The notes beneath the pieces are model-generated. The model worked only from the letters and a program-made list of their open reading frames with translations, was not told where the DNA came from and searched no databases. A stretch of 43,847 nt of DNA from an uncultured Prevotella sp. (GTDB taxonomy: Bacteria > Bacteroidota > Bacteroidia > Bacteroidales > Bacteroidaceae), in the NCBI GenBank assembly GCA_900314195.1, contig OMUH01000056.1:1-43847 (forward strand), in the 5' to 3' direction. This document shows, piece by piece, positions 1 through 8,460 of the stretch (its first letter is position 1; each line of letters begins with the position of its first letter). Made by a program: the position numbers and the translations under genes.

Positions 1-1152
1 ATGAAAGCGCATACGCTGATGCAGACCATTGCACGTGCCAACCGAGTGGCAGAAGGAAAGGCTAATGGTCTTATTATCGATTATATAGGAATCGTGAAAG
101 CTCTTCGCCAGGCATTGGCCGACTATACGGCAAATCCAGAAGTTGGAACAGAAGGGAATGACCCAACCATTGACAAGAGGGAACTCATTAAGCATGTAAT
201 GGAAACGATAGCTGCTGCTACTGCTTTCCTGAAAGAACATGACTTTGAACTTAATGACCTGATTAAAGCAGAGAGCTTCGAGAAACTGTCGTTGCTGAAG
301 AAAGCTGCTAATGCGATGTGCGAGACAGCGGAAATCAGGAAATCATACTGTACGTTTGCCTCCACACTGCTGAAACTCTGGAAATATCTCGACCGCGAGG
401 ACATCACGCCCGAGATGAAACTGCAAAAGGATGCCATTGAAGCTATATACAAGGAGTTGCAGCAAAAGCGCAAACATGCTGACATCACTGATTTGAGTGT
501 GGCTATCAATGAAATAGTGAATGAGCATGTTGAAATAGATCCTGAAGCAACGATGATGGTAGCTGAGTCACGACGTTTCGATATTAGTGGTATCGATTTT
601 GATTTGCTCCGTCGTGAGTTTGCCAAGAGCAAAGAAAAGAATCTTGTATTGAAGGACATACAGGAACTGCTACAAGAACGTATCGCTCAGATGTTGGCTC
701 AGAATCCCTCACGTATCAACTTCTACGAGAAATATCAAGAGATTATTCATGACTATAACCAGGAGCAGAACCGTGCTACAATAGAGAAGACATTCGAGGA
801 ACTGATGAAACTCTCTCACGACCTGACCGAGGAAGAAAAACGCTATATTCGTGAAGGTTTTGAGAATGACGAACAACTCTCCATGTACGATGTACTGATG
901 AAAGACAACCTTTCAAAAGAAGACATCAAGAAGTTAAAGGTTGTCGCCAAGGAATTGCTGGAGAAGATAAAGGACCAACTGACCACGATGGATCATCCGT
1001 TCGATAAGCAAGAAACCAGAGCATCCATCATCATCACCATTCGAGACATCCTTTGGAAAGAACTCCCCGAGAGCTATTCCGACGAAAGCATCAACTACTA
1101 CCGTGATGCTGTGTATAACTACGTTAGCCAGCATTATGGAAGTGTAGCATAA
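1..1152 (+). CDS. hsdR: Type I restriction enzyme R subunit, C-terminal part (5' end outside window)
   Basis: This is the 3' part of hsdR, the motor and nuclease subunit of a type I restriction-modification complex, which translocates DNA and cuts it after recognition of unmethylated sites. The reading frame is open from the first base, so the ATG at base 1 is probably an internal codon. The first residues carry the helicase motif VI signature (LMQTIARANRV), followed by GLIIDYIGI, which is typical of HsdR just after the RecA2 lobe. The remaining 350 or so residues are the charged, mostly helical C-terminal domain that docks on the methylase core. The nuclease domain and helicase motifs I to V lie to the left of the window. 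It is the first visible gene of a tight co-directional series with the TerB-like, sacsin-like and helicase-PIN genes. Identification is firm; completeness cannot be judged. Confidence 0.9.
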   Translation: MKAHTLMQTIARANRVAEGKANGLIIDYIGIVKALRQALADYTANPEVGTEGNDPTIDKRELIKHVMETIAAATAFLKEHDFELNDLIKAESFEKLSLLKKAANAMCETAEIRKSYCTFASTLLKLWKYLDREDITPEMKLQKDAIEAIYKELQQKRKHADITDLSVAINEIVNEHVEIDPEATMMVAESRRFDISGIDFDLLRREFAKSKEKNLVLKDIQELLQERIAQMLAQNPSRINFYEKYQEIIHDYNQEQNRATIEKTFEELMKLSHDLTEEEKRYIREGFENDEQLSMYDVLMKDNLSKEDIKKLKVVAKELLEKIKDQLTTMDHPFDKQETRASIIITIRDILWKELPESYSDESINYYRDAVYNYVSQHYGSVA

Positions 1153-1188
1153 GGAAAGATATAAAATACCATTTAACGACTAATAGAT

Positions 1189-1527
1189 ATGGAGTACACT
1201 AAAGATCAGAAGATGGCTATGTCCAAAGTCTTACTGGACATCGTAAGTGTTGACGAGCATATAGATGCTCGTGAGACTATGTATTTTGAAAATGTCAAAG
1301 AGTTGTTGGATTTAACTACGCAAGATCATTATGACATTTTACATCTTAACACCCTGAAATGCTTGAGCATCATTAAATTAATGACTATTGAGCAGAAAAC
1401 TGAATTTGCGACAATGATGCGCAAAATGATTATTGCAGATGGATATATAGACCCTAACGAGGCTACCTCTTTTTATGATATATGCGAGTTTATCCATATT
1501 AATGGAATAGGTTTAACAATGGAATGA
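1189..1527 (+). CDS. Small TerB-like protein
   Basis: The gene encodes a 112-residue, helical, soluble protein without signal peptide. Two TerB-type acidic loops are visible: VDEHIDARE (D22, D26, E29) and ADGYIDPNE (D84, D88, E91). They match the D-x-x-x-D-x-x-E pattern with which tellurite-resistance TerB domains bind divalent metal. TerB domains recur in bacterial stress and phage-defence operons, often next to ATPases and helicases, and are thought to link membrane or metal sensing to effectors. The gene starts 36 bases after the hsdR stop and ends 15 bases before the large ATPase gene, so it is very probably co-transcribed with both. The domain call rests on the two motifs and on size. 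The function in this operon is unknown, and a regulatory or metal-sensing role is inference. Confidence 0.72.
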   Translation: MEYTKDQKMAMSKVLLDIVSVDEHIDARETMYFENVKELLDLTTQDHYDILHLNTLKCLSIIKLMTIEQKTEFATMMRKMIIADGYIDPNEATSFYDICEFIHINGIGLTME

Positions 1528-1542
1528 TAATGTGAATTTGTT

Positions 1543-4500
1543 ATGGATTATATCTCAAGCACAAACGAAGACTTCATCAAGAAGTTACAAAGAGAGCGCA
1601 CAGAATACAACCATGCCTCCCAAGTTAGAATGCAAGCAAAGTCGCTTATGCAACTATCTGTTGGAATATATACAGAGCCAGAGCGATTTGTATATGAACT
1701 TCTTCAGAATGCTGTCGATGCTTTTACAGACACAGGGGGAGATACATTAAATATTCTCATTAGAGAAGAAGAGAATCAGTTTGTGTTTATGCACAATGGA
1801 AAGGCTTTCGATTCAAAGGACGTTGAAGGTATAAGTGACGTAGGAAATGGTACAAAATCAAAGGACAGTAAGAAAATTGGTTATAAAGGCATTGGTTTTA
1901 AGTCAGTTTTCATGCCATCCGTAGATCATGTAGGTATAATCAGCGGCCCATTTTGTTTTGAATTTGATAAACGAAAGGCCCGATCGCTTATGCCTAGTTT
2001 CCCTCCAAGCGAAGGAATTCTTGAGCCCAATGATGTACCCTGGCAGGTAATTCCGATATACGCTCCTCAACTGCATGAGTATAACGTTCCAGGATATAAT
2101 GTCATTACAATAGTTCATACAAAAGAATCTAAAAAGATTGGAGCCAGAATAGAAAGTTTGTTTTCAGACTTGCAATTCTTATTGTTTTTGCGTAGCAATA
2201 ATGTCAACATCCAATTTGAACGAAATGGACAGTTTGTATTTAGTGTTGGGAAGAAACTGACTAACGCAGTTAATGGCTCTATGCCACAAGTGACATTATA
2301 TAAGAATGATGAACCTCAGAGTACTTGGATTCTGTATTTTAATGAAGTACCTGTCCCTGCTGAAGTAAGAGTTGCTCTCGAACATGACTTTAATACTCCG
2401 GATAAACTGAAGGGAGCAGAGAAAGTTGAAATATCGTTTGCTATTCAGATAAGGGACAACGAGGTCGTTCCTTTGAAGAATACATCAGTATTTACTTTTT
2501 TGCCTACTTCTTATCGTGGATTACGGCAACCATTCTTAATTAACTCAAACTTCATAACTGATGCTGGGCGTCAGCAACTCCATCAGGAAAGCGAATGGAA
2601 TAAACTAATATTTAGTAAGATTCCAGAGCTTTATTTGGATTTTGTATCAAAGATATCGCTAAGATATGCTAATTATACAGAAGTCTTACCAACAATCTAC
2701 CCAGACTATGACACTCTAGTCAACGTTTACCGTAGTGCGTTACAGATGGCTTTTGATACGATTGCTTTCGTGCCAAACCGCAACAAAAATCGTCTTCTAA
2801 GAATAAGAGAAGTCTTGGTTGATAAGACAGGTGTTTCTAAGGGAATAATATCTATTGATCGGATGCTAAAGCATCTTAATAGCAAAAAAAACACTCATTT
2901 TTCCAAAGAAAATCTTGTTGACGATAATGGCATTGTGGAGTATGCTCATAATCTCATATTCTTATTCGATAGCAATGAGATGATTCACCTTTTAGCTGAT
3001 AGCGAAACAACAGCAGGCATCTCTATCCAAGAAGATATCAAGCTTATTCGTTTCTTGTCTGAGTATTTCCAACAACCGCAGAATAATATTGATTCTTATA
3101 AAAGTTCATTCGCTGATATCTCCATTCTATATGACGTAAACAGAGATCTTCGTCGCCCTAGTGAGCTTTTCTTCCCATCGAAATATCAAGAGCAAAATGA
3201 GGAAGCCTCAAATGTTTTCATATTGAACGAGGAGATATTTGATAATATTAAGACAGAATCTTCAATAGTAGAATGGTTAGCATCTCTTGGAATGCGAGAA
3301 CTATCAAATATGTCCTTTGTTGACTATCTCCTAGCACATCAAGATTACATTACCACAAATAATGCATTAACTATAGGTAGATTCCTCTTTAACGTATGGC
3401 AACAAGAAAATTTCCTAGAACAAAGTGATTATTCAGAGAAAATAAAAGACCTCAACTTTTTGGCAAAGGATGGACAGTTAAGACCTATTTGTAATCTGTA
3501 TCTTGGTACAAAATATAGACCTGATGATGATATGGAGAATGTCAATCCTCAGGCAAATCTCTATATTTCTGATGATTATCCTGAAGGTGAAACTATAGAA
3601 GACTGGTCTTTCTTCTTAAAAAAGTGTGGAGCTATATACAAAATAGGTATTGCAGCAAAGGATTATTCCAAAGATGAACTGGGTTTCAGTTTCCTGCAAA
3701 AGACCGCAGAGGCTTTCAAGGATTGTCCACATCGTTATTCTAATTATTATGGATATAAGAACCCCATTATCAATATACATTTTCAGTTATCCTATTTTAC
3801 TTTCATAGAGTTTAACAAACCCCAATATGAATTGGACAAATTTCTCTTTACAAGAGTGCTTTCCATGAATCGTAGTGACTGGAGTCCTAAAGATAAGGTC
3901 TATGGTAAAATTAATTATTGGGGAACCAGGGTCGAAAAGGATTTAAGTGATTTTGCTCCTTACGAGTTCAGAAGTCGCTATAATTCGTTCCTAGAATATA
4001 TATTGGCTACTGAGCAAAAGTTTCCCACTACCCAAGGCACTTCAGAAGAACCAACAAAAATCTTCATTAACAACTCTAAAATAGTAGAACTAGGAGGAAA
4101 ATACTTGCCTGTCTTAGCAGTCGATTCAAAAGTACATGAAAGTTGGCGAGCTATTCTGCCTTTTATGCAGGATTTGAAAACAGAAGATTTGTTGATAGTC
4201 CTCGAAAGATTATCAATGGATAAGGAAGCTGAAAAAGAGGAGAGAAAAGAAAGAGTTTCAAAAATTTATCGTGAGATTATCGAAAGAGATGAACAATGTT
4301 CTCCTGAAATAAGTGAATGGGCTAAAACTCATAAAATTCTATCTTACTCTGACGAATTTCTTCCTGCATCAGACCTAACTTACATTACCGTTGATGGTTT
4401 TAAGAATAGAGACAACAAAATATATTGTGAGAAAGTTGGGCAAAGTAACAGGGAGAAATTGCTCCAATTATTAAAGACCTTTGGTGTACAGGTCATCACT

Positions 4501-5583
4501 CAAAAAGACGTAACAACAAGTTTTACGAACTCTGTCGAGAAAGATGAGATTAAGGAACGCCTGTTAGACAAATTGCAATATCTTGCTTTATTGCAGAATA
4601 AAGGAACTTCAGATTTTGACGTAAGAAAAACCGAACTGGAAGAAAAGGTTAAATCAGCCCATTTCTACAAGTGTGATTCAATATCTTTGACTTACGGGGA
4701 AGACAATGACACCATCTCGAAATCCACGTATTCCAAAGGTGACAGCTTCTATTATATAGGAAGAATAACTCCTGCATTAATGGAACCATTACTTTCTCCC
4801 TTATGCAGTTTCTTAAATCTCGGTAGCAATAATGATAGCAAATTGATGGTCATTCTTATAACAGATGACCACCAGTCTCTTTCCGATTACCTCAAAGATT
4901 GCGGTTATGACGTAAATCTACTCGTGGCGCCAGAATCGAAAACAATAGAAACGCCTATTAATAACAGTGCAGATAATCCAAGCAATGGTAAAGCTAATTC
5001 TGACGAAAAGACTACATCAGAAGAAGAGGACGCACCCAAAATCAAAAAAGGTGAAGAGGCTTCATTGTCAAAGTCTGAGCAGATTAGAGCTCAAATTGAA
5101 GCACAGAATTTCCTTATGCAAGAAGAGCCATCATGGCACTTTCCCCCACATTATGGAGAGTATCAAGAAGATGGCACGCCATACTACTATTCAACGGTGG
5201 AATTGGAAGATGCAGATGAGAATCCTATCTTAATTGTACTGAAGAGCTACAAAAAACAAGATGAGCCATTCAAGATGAATCCAGAAGAATTGGATTATAT
5301 TTTCAAGGAGTCTGCCTATCTGTTAATATACACGGGTGATGATATCAAGAGAATAGAGAAGGAGGACCTCGTTAGGAATCAGTCAAATATTTCTCTCTCC
5401 TTTAGCACGGAGAATCTTGATATAGAGGAGCGCATTGATGTGTTCTGCTCAACTCTACATTATTTCAAGGAGCTGCATTTTGACTTTAGCAGTTTCAATA
5501 TTGCTGAAAACGCAGAATCTATCAAAAATATCTTTAAGAAAAACGAGGGATTTCAAAACACTAATACAGAGGGGGATTTATAA
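1543..5583 (+). CDS. Sacsin/HSP90-type (GHKL) ATPase with C-terminal DUF3883-like domain
   Basis: This is a very large cytosolic protein of 1346 residues. The N-terminal 250 or so residues form a GHKL ATP-binding fold: the N-box ELLQNAVDA (E52, N56), the G1 box written HNGKAF (about 84-89) instead of DNG, and the G2 box GYKGIGFKSVF (113-123). This arrangement is that of sacsin N-terminal domains and related bacterial proteins rather than histidine kinases. A long middle region has no domain I recognise. An acidic, low-complexity linker at about 1135-1185 leads to a C-terminal domain (about 1195-1340) with the pattern ILIVLKSYKKQDEPFKMNPEEL, abbreviated here, resembling DUF3883, a domain common in restriction-like loci. 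Its stop overlaps the ATG of the next gene by one base, which suggests translational coupling. A defence role is inferred from context. The exact system is not one I can name. Confidence 0.75.
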   Translation: MDYISSTNEDFIKKLQRERTEYNHASQVRMQAKSLMQLSVGIYTEPERFVYELLQNAVDAFTDTGGDTLNILIREEENQFVFMHNGKAFDSKDVEGISDVGNGTKSKDSKKIGYKGIGFKSVFMPSVDHVGIISGPFCFEFDKRKARSLMPSFPPSEGILEPNDVPWQVIPIYAPQLHEYNVPGYNVITIVHTKESKKIGARIESLFSDLQFLLFLRSNNVNIQFERNGQFVFSVGKKLTNAVNGSMPQVTLYKNDEPQSTWILYFNEVPVPAEVRVALEHDFNTPDKLKGAEKVEISFAIQIRDNEVVPLKNTSVFTFLPTSYRGLRQPFLINSNFITDAGRQQLHQESEWNKLIFSKIPELYLDFVSKISLRYANYTEVLPTIYPDYDTLVNVYRSALQMAFDTIAFVPNRNKNRLLRIREVLVDKTGVSKGIISIDRMLKHLNSKKNTHFSKENLVDDNGIVEYAHNLIFLFDSNEMIHLLADSETTAGISIQEDIKLIRFLSEYFQQPQNNIDSYKSSFADISILYDVNRDLRRPSELFFPSKYQEQNEEASNVFILNEEIFDNIKTESSIVEWLASLGMRELSNMSFVDYLLAHQDYITTNNALTIGRFLFNVWQQENFLEQSDYSEKIKDLNFLAKDGQLRPICNLYLGTKYRPDDDMENVNPQANLYISDDYPEGETIEDWSFFLKKCGAIYKIGIAAKDYSKDELGFSFLQKTAEAFKDCPHRYSNYYGYKNPIINIHFQLSYFTFIEFNKPQYELDKFLFTRVLSMNRSDWSPKDKVYGKINYWGTRVEKDLSDFAPYEFRSRYNSFLEYILATEQKFPTTQGTSEEPTKIFINNSKIVELGGKYLPVLAVDSKVHESWRAILPFMQDLKTEDLLIVLERLSMDKEAEKEERKERVSKIYREIIERDEQCSPEISEWAKTHKILSYSDEFLPASDLTYITVDGFKNRDNKIYCEKVGQSNREKLLQLLKTFGVQVITQKDVTTSFTNSVEKDEIKERLLDKLQYLALLQNKGTSDFDVRKTELEEKVKSAHFYKCDSISLTYGEDNDTISKSTYSKGDSFYYIGRITPALMEPLLSPLCSFLNLGSNNDSKLMVILITDDHQSLSDYLKDCGYDVNLLVAPESKTIETPINNSADNPSNGKANSDEKTTSEEEDAPKIKKGEEASLSKSEQIRAQIEAQNFLMQEEPSWHFPPHYGEYQEDGTPYYYSTVELEDADENPILIVLKSYKKQDEPFKMNPEELDYIFKESAYLLIYTGDDIKRIEKEDLVRNQSNISLSFSTENLDIEERIDVFCSTLHYFKELHFDFSSFNIAENAESIKNIFKKNEGFQNTNTEGDL

Positions 5584-7814
5584 TGAGGTACGAAAGACAA
5601 GAGTATGTAAGGTTTCTCTGTACAGAGTTAGAGGCTCAAGAGAAAAGTTATGAGCAGATTGTTAAAACAAAAGCTACCGTTCTAAAAGACAATGGCGAGG
5701 TATTTGTTGGTATGTTCCAAAGAATCAACGAAGCGGGATTCGCAATTTTTAAAGTGCGGAATTCAGAAAACATGCCTCGGAAGAACTCGTTTTGGTCTGC
5801 CGTATATCTGAACGGAGAAATGGGGAAATTCAGAAATTGGGGCGATTTGTCATGGAACAAACTCCGAGAAGATTATCAACGTGACTTCTCTGACTGTTTG
5901 TGTGCATGGATATCCAAGTCGGATGATGATGCTTTTTGTTTGGTTGGAATAAAGAACCTAACCATTCAGTTCACAGAAATATTGGAACAAGGGAAGACTA
6001 TAATTGCGTTTGGCCCAAAAGATCCACCATTGCAATACTTGTTGAATCTTATCCAAATTGTTAAGGATGAACAGAATCAAGAGACAAAACCTATTTTGGA
6101 TTTCATAGAAAGTTCCAACCAATGGAATCCTAGAAAAATAGAGGCTAAAGAAGACTTAGTATCGATTATCTTGAACTATCACTCAAATGAGAAATGTGTT
6201 GTTGTGCAAGGTCCTCCAGGGACAGGCAAAACGACACGCATGGCGCAGTTGTCTGCGAGGCTATTAAAAGAGAACAAAAGCGTGCTGGTTACTGCCTTGA
6301 CTAATCAAGCTCTTATAGAACTTGCTAAGAAAGATATATTGCAGGAATACATAGAGAAAGGAAAAGTTTCAAAGACTAGTCTCACTGTTGACGAAAAGCG
6401 TGAGCAGCCACATTTGCAGGAAATAAAGGAGAATAAATGTAATGCTTCTTCTGGTTTCCTTTCTCTCGCCACGTTCTATTTGTCAAGTGGGTGGGCTGTG
6501 GATATCACAGATATTCCCTTTGATTACGTCATTATGGATGAAGCAAGTCAAGCACTGCTCCCAATGATTGCAGCATCAATGAAATTGGGTAGAAAGGTTG
6601 TCTTGATAGGTGATCAGAAACAGCTACCGCCAATTGTGCTTACTAACGAGGACCTAATTAACAGATTCAATTGGTCAGATGTCATCAAAGGCTTCCAGAC
6701 GATATGCAGTTATTTTAGCTTCAATTCGTTTATGCTAAGTGATACCTATCGAATGACTGCACGCGGAGCGGAATGCACAGGTGTTTTTTATAATAACGGA
6801 TTACGTTCAGTTTCAGAAATTCAGGAAGTGGTCACCAACATTGCTGACTTAGACCCTAAAGGTGGGGCTGTAATAAAAGAATTGGAGATGAAAGTCGGTG
6901 ATAAGAATCCACAAAATGCGTTTGAATACATATATTGTCTGACAAAGAGTGTTCTTCAGGAAAACTCCAAAACAGAAATTGCTATTTTGTCAAAGTTCAG
7001 GGAAACAACTCGACAATTACAAAAATATTTCACCTTACAATGGGAAGGGAAAGATTACCCAGATAATATAAAGATAGATACCATCGATAGGGTGCAAGGC
7101 CTCACTGTTCATTACTGTTTTTTTCTTATACCTAATGCTTCCATAAGGTATTCGATAGAGCCAGAATTGTTTAATGTGGCAACATCAAGAGCAATGAACA
7201 ACACTATCATTGTATTACCCACTACAATATATAAAGAACTTATACCCGAAGAAGTCAAGAATTATCTGATTAAGGCAAAACTGGGATGTGAAACGTCAAC
7301 CAATCCTCAACAAAAGGTGATTTCATCAGGTAACGTTCAAGTTAAAGTCATTGACAAAATAGACTTGTCGATGTTTGAAACTCCAAAACAAAAATCAGTC
7401 AAATCCAGTACAAGGCGAAACATATACATCATTGATACAAATGTTTTTGTTAACTGCCCAGATATTATTTCAAAAATAGAGGATAAATATTTAGTAGTCC
7501 TATCAGCAAAAGTTATTGATGAACTTGACAAATTAAAAATTAAACTGTCAAGTGATGAAAAGAGAAATGTTGAAGCAGCTTTGCGTTACATCAATAAAGC
7601 AATGGATAAGTCCAATGTCAGAATGGAACTATCAGATTTATCATTGTTACCTAATGATTTCGATAAACGTTCTCCTGATAACAACATTTTGACTGTTGCG
7701 TTAAAATTCAAAGGTGAGAATCCAATTCTGCTTACCAGTGACAATGGATTACAGGTCAAAGCAAAAGGCCTAAACATGAAGACAATATCATTAAGAGAAT
7801 TCTTAAAGAGGTAA
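5583..7814 (+). CDS. UPF1/DNA2-like SF1 helicase fused to a C-terminal PIN nuclease domain
   Basis: The protein has 743 residues. The helicase part shows Walker A GPPGTGKT (210-217), Walker B DEAS (319-322), motif III GDQKQLPP (343-350), motif IV around DTYRMT (387-392), motif V DRVQG (502-506) and motif VI VATSRA (532-537), the order of UPF1-like SF1B helicases. Residues about 612-743 form a PIN domain with all four acidic residues expected of an active metal-dependent RNase: D618 (IIDTN), E647 (IDEL), D699 (SPDNN) and D720 (LTSDNG). The N-terminal 190 residues are unassigned and may be a beta-barrel regulatory region. The start overlaps the previous stop by one base (TAATG). A helicase that remodels RNA or DNA coupled to a nuclease is expected. 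Which nucleic acid it attacks is not visible from sequence. Confidence 0.88.
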   Translation: MRYERQEYVRFLCTELEAQEKSYEQIVKTKATVLKDNGEVFVGMFQRINEAGFAIFKVRNSENMPRKNSFWSAVYLNGEMGKFRNWGDLSWNKLREDYQRDFSDCLCAWISKSDDDAFCLVGIKNLTIQFTEILEQGKTIIAFGPKDPPLQYLLNLIQIVKDEQNQETKPILDFIESSNQWNPRKIEAKEDLVSIILNYHSNEKCVVVQGPPGTGKTTRMAQLSARLLKENKSVLVTALTNQALIELAKKDILQEYIEKGKVSKTSLTVDEKREQPHLQEIKENKCNASSGFLSLATFYLSSGWAVDITDIPFDYVIMDEASQALLPMIAASMKLGRKVVLIGDQKQLPPIVLTNEDLINRFNWSDVIKGFQTICSYFSFNSFMLSDTYRMTARGAECTGVFYNNGLRSVSEIQEVVTNIADLDPKGGAVIKELEMKVGDKNPQNAFEYIYCLTKSVLQENSKTEIAILSKFRETTRQLQKYFTLQWEGKDYPDNIKIDTIDRVQGLTVHYCFFLIPNASIRYSIEPELFNVATSRAMNNTIIVLPTTIYKELIPEEVKNYLIKAKLGCETSTNPQQKVISSGNVQVKVIDKIDLSMFETPKQKSVKSSTRRNIYIIDTNVFVNCPDIISKIEDKYLVVLSAKVIDELDKLKIKLSSDEKRNVEAALRYINKAMDKSNVRMELSDLSLLPNDFDKRSPDNNILTVALKFKGENPILLTSDNGLQVKAKGLNMKTISLREFLKR

Positions 7815-7879
7815 ATGAGTATAATTTATGCACTTATAACGAGAATTGGGTTTGAGTATTATTGTGATAAAACAAGAAT

Positions 7880-8200
7880 ATGAAGGATAAAAGAATATAT
7901 AGTATGTTTGGCCCGAAGATAAAGGCCATGAGACTGGAGCAAGGGTTGAAGCAACGGCAGTTAGCCGAGTTGCTGGAGACAGACATGCCCATGTATAGTA
8001 AGATGGAGTTGGGAGCTCGACGTGTAAGACGTGACCAAGTTCCTAAGTTGGCAGAGCTGTATAAGGTTGACGAGAGGGAACTGATGAAACTCTGGCTGGC
8101 TGATGGAGTGTATGCTATCTTGAAGGAAGAGGACGAAAAACTTCGTTTAGATGCCATTGACTTGGCAAAAGAGTATTTCTTATCGAATAATGGTCTGTAG
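7880..8200 (+). CDS. XRE-family helix-turn-helix regulator of a restriction-associated type
   Basis: This 106-residue protein carries an XRE-type helix-turn-helix at about residues 8-65 (IKAMRLEQGLKQRQLAELLE, then a recognition helix around MYSKMELGARRVRRD). The C-terminal segment LMKLWLADGVYAILKEE is the tail I know from small Bacteroidetes regulators that sit beside DNA methyltransferases and type I or II restriction genes. It lies 65 bases after the helicase-PIN gene on the same strand, and probably controls the restriction or defence genes as a controller protein would. The start at 7880 is taken because it is the first ATG; a second ATG at 7904 would also leave the domain whole. Its operator could be the TGTTTTCGCA repeats downstream, but this is speculation. 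Base composition is like that of the island, not of the core. Confidence 0.8.
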   Translation: MKDKRIYSMFGPKIKAMRLEQGLKQRQLAELLETDMPMYSKMELGARRVRRDQVPKLAELYKVDERELMKLWLADGVYAILKEEDEKLRLDAIDLAKEYFLSNNGL

Positions 8201-8227
8201 GAAACGGGGAAATATTAACTCGACATT

Positions 8228-8311
8228 TGTTTTCGCAGTCTCACAAGATTGCGAAAACTTGCTTAAAATGGGGGTCGAACTCAAACCGATTGTTTTCGCA
8301 TTGTTTTCGCA
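8228..8311. repeat. TGTTTTCGCA direct and inverted repeats beside the tRNA gene
   Basis: Three exact copies of TGTTTTCGCA lie at 8228-8237, 8291-8300 and 8302-8311, and the inverse core TGCGAAAA lies at 8250-8257, forming an inverted pair with the first copy across 12 bases. They fill the gap between the last island gene and the tRNA 3' end. Such sites could be arm-type recombinase sites of an att region, or operators for the XRE protein. Neither role is proven. Confidence 0.6.
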
Positions 8312-8361
8312 AAACGAAAAAACAGCAACTTAAATTTCTTCTAAGTTACTGATTTTCAGTG

Positions 8362-8435
8362 TGGACCAGCCAGGGCTTGAACCTGGGACCTCCAGATTAT
8401 GAGTCTGTTGCTCTAACCAACTGAGCTACAAGTCC
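8362..8435 (-). tRNA. tRNA-Met (anticodon CAT)
   Basis: The minus strand folds into a full cloverleaf: acceptor arm beginning GGACTTG, D-stem GCTC/GAGC, anticodon loop CTCATAA with CAT at positions 34-36, T-arm CCAGG/CCTGG with loop TTCAAGC, and discriminator A. CCA is not encoded. The general sequence is that of the Bacteroidetes elongator tRNA-Met; a tRNA-Ile2 (lysidine-modified CAT) cannot be fully excluded. Two mismatches are present, T6-T67 in the acceptor stem and A27-G43 in the anticodon stem. The 3' end faces the accessory region at 1-8340, the usual orientation for integration into a tRNA gene. Confidence 0.93.
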
Positions 8436-8452
8436 GATTTAATTTGCGTTTG

Positions 8453-8460
8453 CAAAAGTA
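8453..8460 (-). promoter_or_regulatory. -7 box for the tRNA gene
   Basis: The minus strand reads TACTTTTG here, a match to the Bacteroidetes -7 consensus TAnnTTTG, about 18 bases before the tRNA 5' end. No clear -33 TTTG is seen. Confidence 0.5.

Noticed and set aside
8151-8333. 60-codon open frame overlapping the XRE gene and the repeats
   Set aside because: It begins inside the XRE gene in another frame and reads through the repeat cluster; no start context or domain.
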